From NCBI RefSeq assembly GCF_932526225.1, contig NC_064035.1, positions 8,915,296 to 8,979,295 on the forward strand: a DNA stretch of 64,000 bases, written 5' to 3'. Shown here piece by piece: positions 41,601 through 52,000 of the stretch (positions are counted from its first letter, which is position 1; each line of letters opens with the position of its first letter). The stretch is from Nematostella vectensis (Eukaryota; Cnidaria; Anthozoa; Actiniaria; Edwardsiidae). The notes under the pieces were generated by a model. It made no database searches. It was not told where the DNA came from and worked only from the letters and a program-made list of their open reading frames with translations. A program made the position numbers and the translations under genes.

Positions 41601-44600
41601 AGATACAGTAGACTCTGAAAAAAAAAAAACAGAGAATGCCATATTCCTGAAATGTTTGCTTTGTAGTCCACTTTGAATGCCTCCTAATTCTGTAACAGGC
41701 CTATAGCCAAGTTTCTGTGTGAAATGATTTACACCCTAGTATCATCTTGGGGGAATAAAAGTCTAAGCAGCTTTCGGTTACTGTAACAGCACCTTGTTCC
41801 CTCATTTCACCATATGTAGACATGATGGAAAAACGTGGAAAATGCCAATTTGAGAGAGTGAAAGAAGAAACAATTTCTTATAATGGCCATCGGTTCCTTG
41901 TATTCCGGAATACACAAATAATGTTAGGCACACACCCAGATTTTGGCTTTTTAAGACATTTTTTTTCCTTTATCATCCAGGGATGCAAAGCTTAACTTTC
42001 AATGACAATTTACAAAAAGTCACATTTAAAAGAAAAGGAACACTTATATTTTGTACTTAGTACTTAGAGAAATTTTCCACCTAATTAGATGTGAAATGGG
42101 TTTATTTGGAGCATCATGTCATGTCCCCTGTGTATTAGATAGGCTGTATCTGCCTATGCTAAAAGATTTTTACCCTTACCATCTTGGGGGATAATGAGCC
42201 TTGTTTCCTCATTCAAGCCTATGCAATGAATTGGCGTATCTTCCTGAGTGATACTGCTTTCTGTTACTGCAACAGCACAGTAGCGAGGATCAATCTTTAA
42301 CAGTTTTGGAGAAGATGGGTCCAGGAATGGTTGACAGAGTCGGAGCATGGCAGTGCCGAGGTTGAGGAAAAAGCCATCATCAGCCAAGGTGGTGGCAAAC
42401 AGCTCGGACATCATCTTTGGAAAACAGGAGATGGCAATGGTAATAAATACCACCATCATCTTCCAAAATCAGCATCATCAACCATCATCAGCATCATTCA
42501 CCATCATTCAACATCATCAGCATCATTCACCATCATCTACCATCATTCATCATCATCAGCATCATTCACCATCATCAGCATCATCATAACATCATCATTC
42601 ACCATTATCAGCATCATTCACCATCATCAGCATCATCATAACATCATCAGCATCATTCACCATCATCAGCATCATTCACCATCATTCACAATCATCAGCA
42701 TCATCCACCATCATCAGCATCATTCACCATCATCAGCATCATTCACCATCCACCATCATCAGCATCATTATAGCATCATCAGCATCATTCATCAGCATCA
42801 TTCACAATCATCAGCATCATCCACCATCATCAGCATCATCCACCATCATCAGCATCATCCACCATCATCAGCATCATTCACCATCATCAACACCATACAC
42901 CATTATCAGCATTATTCACCATTATCACCATCATCCACCATCCACCATCCACCATCATCAGCATCATTATAGCATCATCAGCATCATTCATCAGCATCAT
43001 CAACCATCACCAGCATCTAATCATAACCACCACTCATCACCTTTTTCCGAAGTCTATTGGCATGGAGACATGATCCAATCCAATGCAGTAATTTGTGCTT
43101 ATTCCCAGGTGAGGAACGCAACACCTCAAAAAGTGCCTAGAGAAAAGCCATATAAAAGAATAGTTGCTCTTAAGACAGACATATATTCACTACCCTTGCT
43201 CAGTCACAAACGCCATAATAACATGAATCAGTTACTGGACTATCCATAACCTGTACAACTTCTTGCTTACCCTATACAACTTGTTGCTTACCCTGTGCAA
43301 CTTGTTGCTTACCCTGTACAACTTGTTGCTTACCCTATACAACTGTTGCTTACCCTGTACAACTTGTTGCTTACCCTGAACAACTTGTCGCTTACCCTGT
43401 ACAACTTGTTATTTACCCTGTGCAACTTGTTGCTTACCCTGTGCAACTTGTTGCTTACCCTGTACAACTTGTTGCTTACCCTATACAACTTGTCGCTTAC
43501 CCTGTACAACTTGCTGCTTACCCTGTGCAACTTGTTGCTTACCCTGTACAACTTGTTGCTTACCCTATACAACTGTTGCTAACCCTGTACAACTTGTCGC
43601 TTAGCTGTGCAACTTGTTGCTTACCCTGTGTAACTTGTTGCTTACCCTGTGCAACTTGTTGCTTACCCTGTACAACTTGTTGCTTACCCTGTACAACTTG
43701 TTGTTTCCCTGTACAACTTGTTGCTTACCCTGTACAACTTGTTGCTTACCCTATACAACTTGTTGCTTACCCTGTACAACTTGTTGCTTACCCTGTACAA
43801 CTTGTTGCTTACCCTGTGCAACTTGTTGCTTACCCTGTACAACTTGTCGCTTACCCTGTACAACTTGTTGCTTACCCTGTACAACTTGTTGCTTACCCTG
43901 TACAACTTGTTGCTTACCCTGTGCAACTTGCTGCTTACCCTGTACAACTTGTCGCTTACCCTGTGCAACTTGTTGCTAACCCTGTACAACTTGTTGCTTA
44001 CCCTGTACAACTTGTCGCTTACCCTGTACAACATGTCGCTTACCCTGTACAACTTGTTGCTCAGTGTATCCAAGCTTAGTCGCAAACTTGCCATAATCCC
44101 CTGCATCTCATGCTGGGTTTGTTCTGCTGGTCGATGGAAATACTCCTTCAAACAACAACAACAACAAATAAAACAATCCAAATCTTACATATGTCAAATT
44201 AAACTTTATGTTCAATAGAGAAGTACTTTAAGTTTATTACTCCCTATTGATGTTGTTTTTTGATTGCATTTATGCAAAAGGAGTTGTGGCATTTTACACA
44301 TTCTACTTATTGCTTGAATACTTTAACTACTTTGATCATGATTAAAAGTTATCTTCAAACATGCACAAATAAGTAAGCACTAAAAGCTCCTTCAATTTCT
44401 TATTTCATTAGTTGTTTTTTTTCTAGGAGGAAAATAATTCATGGTGCAGGGTTTTTTCCAGTTTTCTTTATTGTCTCCTTCCCTTCAATTCAGCAAATAG
44501 ATGCTTTGATCCTATTTCCAGAGATAAATCCTTGAAGTTCATACCGATGGTTTTGTAGGATCTGTTGCTATACTGGTCAAGCCAAGGAAGCCGCCAAGAA

Positions 44601-47474
44601 GTGTCTGTTTTTCAAATGCTCTACCAGAGATTGATGGCTGGTTTCTGAATATTGGTAGTGGCTTAGGTGGCAGCCAGCTAGTTTTAGTAAGAAGCTGAAA
44701 CACATTTTGAAAAAATAAAATAAAAATGGTGACCACACAATACCCATGGTCATGAAGTATTCAACACCATGAATGGCAGGATGCTATAGGAAGGAAAACA
44801 AAATACTGAAGCAAAAATAAGAATTTAAACAGAAAAACTCACTTCAGCAATATGACTTTGCCTGGAAATGAATAACAGAAAATCCAGGTACTGGAATGTT
44901 TGCGGCTTGACAAGGTCAAATTCACTTTGCTTTTCAGCCAGTAATTCTATAAGTGGTAAAAAGATCATTTCCTAGAAAACAAACAAAAAGAAATAACAGC
45001 ACTTAGTGAATTATCAAAGTTTAGAATAATACATGTTTTTGGTTTAAAGGGTGACACATGCTATACTGTGTGGTCACCTTCAATGGTTTCAGGAAGTAAG
45101 CCAAAAAGAACACAAGACTGAAGAATCACGTGACCTTAGCTAGCCAACCAGTGTGAAAAATAAAATAATGCTCAATGTGCATCAGAACATGGCAGAACCA
45201 TGCTAGTTACGGTATCTATTATTCTATGACTAATTTTCTTAAAGACTTAGTCTTGGCGGCTACAAAGCATTTTACTTACTTAAGTAATTTGTTAAATAAA
45301 CAACAACTGAATTATCTAGATAACCTTGGAGATGGAGCATTAAGCTTTATCACTTCCAGTAGCTTACCACTTCATCAGCATCCGTATACTCCTTTACAAA
45401 ATCACCCATGAACTGGTATATATCTCTATTGTCTGGAATAAAAAGTTTTATAAACAGAGTGAAATTAAAAATCTGAATAATGCAGAATTATCACTGTTTA
45501 AACTTGTGTTAATGTCAGGGACGAGGCTGGATCTGGGAAATAGGGTGCCAAGAATATATTATAGCATATCATAGTTGAAAAAAAGTCTGGCATTCTTTAA
45601 CAAAGAAAAAACTACATACATTGCTGGCTTTAAAGGGTCAGTCTACAAACCTAATTTCAGGTACATACATTGGCCATGCAGATAGGAGCAGTGCAGATGG
45701 GATGGATGGGGGTGGGTCCCAGACTTGTTCATACATTCTTTGTAACTCAGCTTCCCCCTCCCATTCCCCCTTGAAAGGATACTTTGTACCTTTAAGCCAC
45801 CTTATACAAGAACATGCTGTGTGGCCGTCTCTCTAAAAGGTTGAACTATACAATTACCTTGAGACGACATGAGGAGGCTGAAGAGCTGTTTGTGTCCATT
45901 TTGGTTGGGAAACATCTCGCTACTTAACATGCAGGTTCTGGAAATAAATTGTCTGAATCAGAGTTACCACAAAGATACAAAATGGGAATCATTTTTTTTT
46001 TAAATATGTGATATGCATCTTGTTTTTTTTTAAGTTAAATACCTAATGGTAGAGGAATACTTTGAGTTTTAGTCTTACCCAACATAGGAAAGGGCCAGCT
46101 TTTTGGCATTTTCAGCATGTTTGAAGATCTCAGGCTGTTTAACCTGAGAAATAATAAAATTACTATTATAATCACAGGGAGGTCTAAGGGTCACTGAAGA
46201 GGTCAAGTGGAGACTAATACACTAGACACAAGGCGGCTGGAGGAAAAACCCAGCTACTTGACAGGGACTCAAATGAAAGAAGTATTAGTACCACTGCAAG
46301 CAAGGATGAGATAATTGAAGGAAAACTGTCTAATAGCTAAATGGGTACCACCTAGTTTTCAATCAGCTTTTTTGCAGTTTTTCTAGCTAATACCTAGTTA
46401 AACAATGTTGACAACTTGTTCTTGTTTATACCTTTAGTTTTGTGGCATCAGTGCGGGCCCTAAAAAAGCACTGGACCAAGTACTTTACAATATCTCCTTC
46501 TCCTGCTTCAATTTCATCCAAGACTGACATGGAACGAGCCCTGCCCGTAATGACCACATTATTACGGGGGTACTGCATTGTCAATCTCTCTAGTAGTGCC
46601 TGCACAACAAATAATATACAAAACTGTTTATAGGACCTGGTGTTTATTCAATGTAGTTTCCATAGAAACACATGTACAAAACTCTAATGTGTAAAAGATA
46701 CACCTCAATTTAGGCTTATTTTTGAAAAAAAAAAGAGAAAATTGGAAGAAAACTGTTCTAGTTCTTAATCTAGTGTCAACCCATATTAGTTACTCGATTA
46801 TATCACCTGGTCAATGTTTGCAAAGCTGAGAAGACTTGTTTCTGAGTCCAAAGCTGAGTCTCTAAGGTAAACACAGCGCTTAGGCAGACCGCCAACAGCC
46901 TTGCATCCCAGGCGGTCATGATCTGTAAGGTACCACTGACAATAAGCGATGGATAAACCATTACTAAAAATTACAATTATTTTTTACATACTTTGAAGAT
47001 AAATTTCTTTGAAAACAACCCTAAGACCTCCTCAAAAGTACAGATATGAAATCTAACAAGGTTTACAAGTTTACAGCAACACACTTATTTGTCAATTGAA
47101 TAGGACATTTTGAGTGGTTTTATAGTTTCAGATACTTAATACCAATCTCATCTTTATTTCAAGCTACCTAATGTACTAATCTCACCATTTTTAAGTGTGA
47201 TGAGAAATATCCTCTGGAGTAGGTCATTTAGAATTTGTTCTTGGCTTTCTCCATCGGCAGTAGAGATATTTCTAATCTCTTCGTCTTGCTGTTTGGAACT
47301 GATTTGTACAGGTGGGGCTAGTGCTGAGGAGGTGGACACTCCCCCTGGGATCAATGGCTGACTGAGACTCGGCGATGGATGCTCAGTAAACAGGGCCAAA
47401 AAGGGATTAGAGGCCAATCCCTCTATGCTCTGTTCTTGGGAAGACATCACTTCTGCGAATCCAAAATCATCCAA
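29620..47474 (-). CDS. UBE4A: ubiquitin conjugation factor E4 A (UBE4A), U-box E3/E4 ligase, 28 exons, 1084 aa
   Basis: A U-box protein that extends ubiquitin chains on substrates, homologous to yeast Ufd2. I spliced 28 exons with GT-AG ends and matching phase; the coding total of 3255 nt is exactly 1084 codons plus stop. The start ATG (47474) gives [12 protein letters not shown], then NPFLALF as in human UBE4A (NPFAALF). Core signatures are [91 protein letters not shown] and [14 protein letters not shown]. The C terminus is the U-box. Length is close to the human 1066-1073 aa. Introns are filled with minisatellites, several starting within about 40 bp of the donor. It is divergent from UBE2F about 1.6 kb away. 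Confidence 0.96.
29890..31412. repeat. 17-bp minisatellite, about 90 copies, in the last UBE4A intron
   Basis: Unit GTGTAGGTGGGTGAGGG with variants; strongly G-rich on the plus strand and C-rich on the coding strand of UBE4A. Because 17 is not a multiple of 3, all three minus frames read the same Pro/Thr/His-rich 17-residue peptide and stay open for hundreds of codons. A variant block (GGGGCATAGTTAGGTGAGG) recurs near 30729, 30883, 31088 and 31270, so short higher-order duplications occurred. The array starts about 20 bp after the donor of the first U-box exon. Confidence 0.95.
34535..34605. repeat. (GAT)n microsatellite
   Basis: GATGATGATG run with interruptions in the UBE4A intron between the 34844 and 34138 exons. 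Confidence 0.85.
35385..36200. repeat. ATCATTATC-type degenerate tandem array
   Basis: Around 800 bp of ATTATCACTATCATTATC and ATAATCATCATGTC words, arranged in an irregular repeat of roughly 35-50 bp, in the UBE4A intron between exons 36333 and 35360. Strongly A+T-rich, no coding frame. Confidence 0.88.
37137..37245. mobile_element. dispersed repeat fragment shared with 62488-62612
   Basis: GTCATAGGTATCAT, ATAGTATTTGAAGATTCC, TTAATAAGAAAT and AACTTTTTGGCTGC appear in the same order here and near 62530-62605 in a UGT intron, preceded in both by an AGGATTGG/AGAATTGG-CTGAG type motif. This indicates a transposable-element-derived sequence. Here it runs straight into the 56-bp array. Confidence 0.8.
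37245..40222. repeat. 56-bp minisatellite, about 53 copies, in UBE4A intron 15
   Basis: The unit reads GACCACCTTTTTGGCCACCA then AGATGGGTGCACGC then TTACCCTATGCACCTAAGAAAT. Variants (CTCAC for ACCAC, ATCAAG or GCCAAG for ACCAAG, CACACAC for CGCTTAC) mark subtypes. A rare variant set (CCTGGGAAATGCC followed by GCCGCC and CACACACAC) occurs at 37815 and again at 38935, exactly 1120 bp or 20 units later. The array begins about 40 bp after the donor at 40263. Its far end joins a dispersed repeat (37137-37245). On the UBE4A strand each unit contains AGGGTAAGC. Confidence 0.96.
40610..40748. repeat. degenerate ATTACATTTGTGA repeats
   Basis: About six diverged copies of (A)TTACATTTGTGA(CC/TG) in the UBE4A intron between exons 40905 and 40409. 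Old and decayed. Confidence 0.6.
42445..43020. repeat. CATCATCAGCATCATTCAC minisatellite
   Basis: Imperfect trinucleotide-derived array of CATCATCAGCATCATTCACC units filling most of the UBE4A intron between exons 43041 and 42414. It starts about 20 bp from the donor. The His/Ser/Ile-rich plus-strand open frame over it is not a gene. Confidence 0.92.
43255..44058 (-). repeat. 21-bp minisatellite, about 38 copies, seeded by the UBE4A exon-9 donor
   Basis: On the UBE4A strand each unit contains TTGTACAGGGTAAGC. The first unit (about 44038-44058) is the real exon end (Lys-Leu-Tyr-Arg) plus its donor. The rest fill the intron. Because the period is 21, all copies keep frame, and the minus frame remains open for about 17 units, encoding LYRVSNK heptads. 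Variants are mostly TAC/CAC and AAC/GAC. Confidence 0.96.
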
Positions 47475-47959
47475 ATATTAGCTTTAATTGAACAAGAGAC
47501 TAGAAGTTCTCATGTGAAGTGAAGTGCTCGAGCTCATAGATTGGCTGGTCATTCAATTGCAAGGGTTGAATATATTTTTTTATATATATACTTACCAAAT
47601 AATTATTTGATTTCCCCATCATATTCGCGGTATAAATCAAAGAAGGAGCTTTCAACATTATCGTAAACACAGCAAAAAATCATGGCCGCTTTTTTGGATC
47701 GCAGACTGCCAAAGGTAGCCCAAATCTTGGTACAGACAGACAGACAATGTCCAAATCGAAGCTGAAAAGGCATCGCATGAAGACTACTAATTGCGCATTG
47801 GGGGAGGGGACAGGAGATTTCGTTTCCAAGATGGCGGCGGCTTGTTCCACAGGAAACCCAAATTGACACGATGACCGAAATTAGTGTAAAATAGCAGAAT
47901 TGGCCCTCTTAAACACAAAACAATTCTGTCAAGGCAGGGGATACATTTCTCCTGTCATT

Positions 47960-48420
47960 TAACCTGACATAACTTATTGATAAAATTGATTATTGGCATC
48001 AATTGACAATAACTGATATCAATTTACTTAATGATTATCAATTGATATAAAAATTGATAATCAAAATTTGGGTGATTCATATTGACAACATTTGAAAACA
48101 ACTGATATAAACTGATAACAATTGACAATCAAAATCAAGATAGAAATTGATAGATAAATAGAAATTGGTAAACAATTTATAGCTGAATAGAGCCAAATCA
48201 ATTTATAATAACTAGTATTAATTGATAACAATTGATAACAGTAAAAGTTTGAGTGGGTATCAGTTGTTATTAACTGCTGATAATAAGTTATAACCATTCC
48301 TTAAATTGACATCAATTATTATCAATTCTATCAAATGCCTTTTGATTATCAATTTTAATCAAAGTTAGTAAAATTGAGCATTTAAATATCCACAATTAAC
48401 TCAATTTTGCATCCCTGTAT
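47960..48420. repeat. AT-rich cluster of ATTGATA / TATCAAT motifs
   Basis: More than twenty ATTGAT or ATCAAT hexamers on the two strands within 460 bp, for example AATTGATAACAATTGATAAC and ATTATCAATTGATATAAA. The pattern is not strictly periodic. It could be a decayed simple repeat or a cluster of ONECUT/CUT-type homeodomain sites (ATCAAT/ATTGAT core). Confidence 0.6.
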
Positions 48421-48950
48421 AAGTACATTGAAATGACATTACTTTGGTAAAATAATCAAATATTTATTGTTTTAAACACTGAAAGCGAATGTGTTTTATC
48501 TAATGCAATTCTATTGCAATTCAAAATCTTTGCTTACCCTTTCACTGAAGTAATTTGTCAAGAGTAATTCATCTTCTAATTAAACCCAGAAAACCCAGGA
48601 TTAATCTGAAACAGTTTGAGCTCTCAAATCAAGTCAGTCGTACAAAACAGATGACGCAGCATTCAAAAACAGACGCAGTTTCCAGATGTTGCTCAACCAA
48701 AACACCCTTGAAACAGCACCCAGTCAAGCGAGAGGGACGCAGAGAATACACTGCTTGTACCAGATCCAAGGTAGATGATTTTGTTGGTTTTCAAAATAGG
48801 ATGGAAAACATGTTGTAAAACATTCAGAGAGAAAGACAACATAAACACTTCCAATGCCCGGGAATCCCTGGTACTGAGTCTGGATGTATATACTTCATAG
48901 ATACCTTTCTTAATAGAGGAAGCAAGCATATTCTGATAATTTCTTTTACT

Positions 48951-49073
48951 ATGAAGTATCTTGCCATGACGCATTGCTCGCGGGCTCTAGCCAATACCGA
49001 TGACCCATTACTGCAGGCTCAATTGTTTGAAGAATTCAAGGAAACATTTTGCCCTAATGTACCAAGGAAGTGA
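48951..49073 (+). other. 40-codon open frame upstream of UBE2F (possible uORF)
   Basis: ATG AAG TAT to TGA gives MKYLAMTHCSRALANTDDPL and a tail ending CPNVPRK, 22 bp before the UBE2F ATG. GTGAGT overlaps its end, but splicing there to UBE2F exon 2 would be out of phase, so it is not an alternative first exon of that protein. If transcribed with UBE2F it would be an upstream ORF. It may also be chance. Confidence 0.3.
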
Positions 49074-49094
49074 GTCATTTGTTCACGACTCCTG

Positions 49095-52000
49095 ATGATA
49101 ACTCTATCTAAAAAGATCAAAGAGGAGAGAGAAAGAAAGGAGAAGGGTCGAAGCTCTAGTGATACGCGGAAAGGACAGAAAATATCAATAAGAGATGCGT
49201 TACTAACTAAAGGTGAAACATTTCGACTTTTTTAATTACTGAATGAAAAGTAAAATGTTTTCTGTTGTTTGTTATTTTTCTAAGCTTTCTTGATTTAGAC
49301 GTAGTAATAAACGTTTGTTTTACTTCTTTTTTGTAGAAGCACAAGAAATGGAAGAAAACATACCAGGTAGTGTGTGAATCCTGTGATATGACTATTTCGG
49401 GTGTTTACATATTGTACTTACTTATCCGTCATAAAGTGCCGACTCAGCAAAGACCACCCTAAACTATCTTCCATCTGCACTATTTGGAAAAATAACTCTC
49501 ACATTTGTATTTGTATCCTTGTTATTTCCGTGAAAATGCATAATATATATTTTCTTTTATTTGTTACATATTGTTTTTTGTTGTTTTATTCTTTGTTTGA
49601 CAAGTACTTTTGACCCATTCTTAGTTTTAGCAATTTTATTTTTTTTAAAGAGCTCCTCGTTTGAGTTTTTGGTTTGAGTTTCCTTGTTATCCAGAATCTC
49701 AATAAACACGTCTTCATGATCTTAGGAATCTTCTTCTGCTTTGCTGAATGTTTTAGCCTATTTGCAAACATATTTGCAACAGAATTCCTGACTTGGTGAC
49801 CCAAAGTAGAGTGTTGACTATGGTGATTGTGCTCTAAGCCAACACATCACTTAAATGGCAAGAGAAGTAGAGTTGACAGATTTCTATGCAGGTTTGAAGA
49901 TCCAGCATGCTTTTTGGGGCACTCCCAAAGGTCACCCCACGACTCTTGGGCCCGAACTGTTAGAGTCCTTCGTTTTATGGCCAAGACTTGACTGGGGAGC
50001 TTGCGGGGTATGCCCTTCGGCTAGGGTCCAATGCGGTGGACTGCGTGCAGTGCGGCAAAGTATGCTGGATCTTCAAGCATGACTTTTATGGAAACCGGCT
50101 GATTGATGTACATCATTAACCATTTCTAAAGCAAACATTTTCCCCCACCTGCGTGTGTGACTAAGAACCAAAATAAACCATAAAGCTGGAAACCATAACG
50201 TTTTCGCAATAGCCTTTATTCTATTCCTAACTGTGATTTGTTTTTCATATTCTAGATACATGCCAAATCACTTTTAAAGACCCGGACAAATTATATGATT
50301 TTTATCTGACTGTCGTTCCAGGTAGGTACACAACATTACATGGAATAGAAGTAAACCTTTTGAAAAGATATAACTGCAAGCCTTTTAATAAATCATCAAG
50401 GTTCCGCATCAAGTTCCCTCATGTGTGTATTGTTAGTAAGCACTGTCACTGGGGATGGTCACTGTCAGGGGGTTTATTATGTCCCCAGTGATTCTTTGTG
50501 TGGCGCCTGGCTCATGGCGAATGTTGAAGAGCAGGACAAACTTGCTAAACAACTTCTCGCTATGAACGTAGCGGGTGTGAAATGCTTTACTAATCAATTA
50601 AAGTCAGGGACCACGGTTTAATCGGCTGTGATTGACAGTGATTTAATTGACGATAATCAAATGTAAACTGGAATACAATGCAATAAATAAACTAATTACT
50701 AGATGATAGCATTACAAGATATCAGAATCACGTAAAGATAAATAGCGTACAATCCAATCATAGTTGTTGTATAACAAACTCTAGAAACAAAGCTCCTAAT
50801 TTTAGTTGAGTTGGTTGAAAACACTACACCGGCAACAATTGTAATAGCATAGCAATAAAATCATGGCAGAAATTATTATCTAAGAAGCTCCCGCTCTTCA
50901 ACATTCGCCGTGAGCCAGGCGCCACAGTTAAACATCGGTTCCCACTTGCACTCTTAATGGCCAAAGGTATGCTCCAAAATATCAGATGATACTAAACAAT
51001 GACGTGCTCTCGAACGTGAAAGCTAACTTAGAAAGCTAACACTACTGGCAAGGGGCGCTAACATTTTTGTACATGCCCATGTGAGGTGGCTTATGACGTA
51101 ATTTTAGATAAACAAGGTTGACGAATAGAATCACTAAAAAAATCAAATAGAAGAGACTCGGTACTATGCTCTTTACACTTTGACATCCCTTCGATTCAGG
51201 TTAGTGTAGTGCAGCTTGAAGGGATGGGACCTCCAGTTTTTTATCCTTATCCGAAAAGACTAGAAATGCAAGAGAATAACTTCAACTGACTTTTAATACA
51301 AATTCAAATCAAGCCATTTACTCAGAAAAAGTCCAGAGAAAAAGTCAGAGCCAGGATTCAAACCTGAGCCACAGCAGTGAGAGGATGACATGCTAGGCCA
51401 CCCATACTCCCAATAAATGAAGTTGCTAATAAAACATCCTGTTGACTGATGTTTTATTTTCCACTTTTTTTTAAGATGAAGGATTCTGGAAAGATGGAAT
51501 TTTCAAGTTTCATATTATGATCCCTGAAGAATATAATATCAAGGTAAGATTACTTGTAATCATTGCTTATGCAGAAGTAATTACAATAATAACAGATAAG
51601 TTAAGGCAAGATAAATAATTGCTTATGCAGAAGTATTACAATAACAATTAAAGGTAAGATATATATAATTGCTAATGCAGACAATAGTAAACGTTCCAAA
51701 AACAATTGTCTATGATTATTTATTGATCCCATGCTTTAACTTGATTCCAGCCTCCTTATGTAAACTGTAGTACAAAGATATGGCATCCCAATATCAGTGA
51801 GTCTGGGGAGGTGTGTCTGAGGTAAGTGCTTTATCAAGGCCCTTGAATATTTTGTTTATTTGTATAGTCATGCAGGTTAGCATTTAATGAATATGATGCA
51901 CTAGAAGGTGACATTGAAACATTTCACAAGATTTATTTCAAGATAACCCTTGGCATCTTGGTTGAGAAATACAGTTCATTAGGCTCAGAAGTGCCTCAGA

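Larger units (their letters stand above)
40263..47474 (-). other. UBE4A: UBE4A exons 1-15 (N-terminal and first half of the Ufd2P core)
   Basis: Exons in transcript order: 47474-47186, 46922-46807, 46599-46432, 46143-46079, 45937-45858, 45432-45368, 44971-44843, 44694-44545, 44145-44044, 43136-43041, 42414-42180, 41614-41531, 41195-41143, 41012-40905, 40409-40263. The exon ending at 44044 closes with LSNKLYR, which aligns without gaps to human FHEKIYQ and continues [14 protein letters not shown] in the next exon. This shows that the CAGG/GTAAGC donor at 44044 is the ancestral one, although it is also the first unit of the 21-bp array. Confidence 0.92.
47475..49094. other. divergent intergenic region between UBE4A and UBE2F
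   Basis: About 1.6 kb between two start codons that point away from each other. It should contain both promoters. A conspicuous AT-rich ATTGAT/ATCAAT cluster lies at 47960-48420, and a 40-codon open frame at 48951-49073. No TATA box is clear for either gene. Confidence 0.6.

Noticed and set aside
42331..42972. 213-codon Ser/Ile/His-rich frame on the plus strand
   Set aside because: Translation of the CATCAT array, with its beginning antisense to a conserved UBE4A exon.
37245..44058. CRISPR-like look of regularly repeated units
   Set aside because: Units are adjacent, without unique spacers, in introns of an animal gene; these are minisatellites.
43295..44218. Several overlapping open frames (up to 219 codons) of Leu-Thr-Leu or Ala-Tyr-Pro-Val repeats on the plus strand
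   Set aside because: By-products of the 21-bp array opposite UBE4A. Only the minus-frame extension of exon 9 has possible meaning, and I treat it as splice-site choice.
47603..47869. 88-codon minus-strand frame just upstream of UBE4A
   Set aside because: No homology and no in-frame splice to the UBE4A start; more likely promoter or 5' UTR, and the NPFLALF-containing first exon already has its own ATG.
50421..50621. 66-codon frame in UBE2F intron 3
   Set aside because: Overlaps one arm of the inverted repeat, with no recognisable domain or splice context.
51340..51412. Functional tRNA gene
   Set aside because: A and B boxes are present but no intact acceptor or anticodon stem could be drawn; called SINE-like instead.
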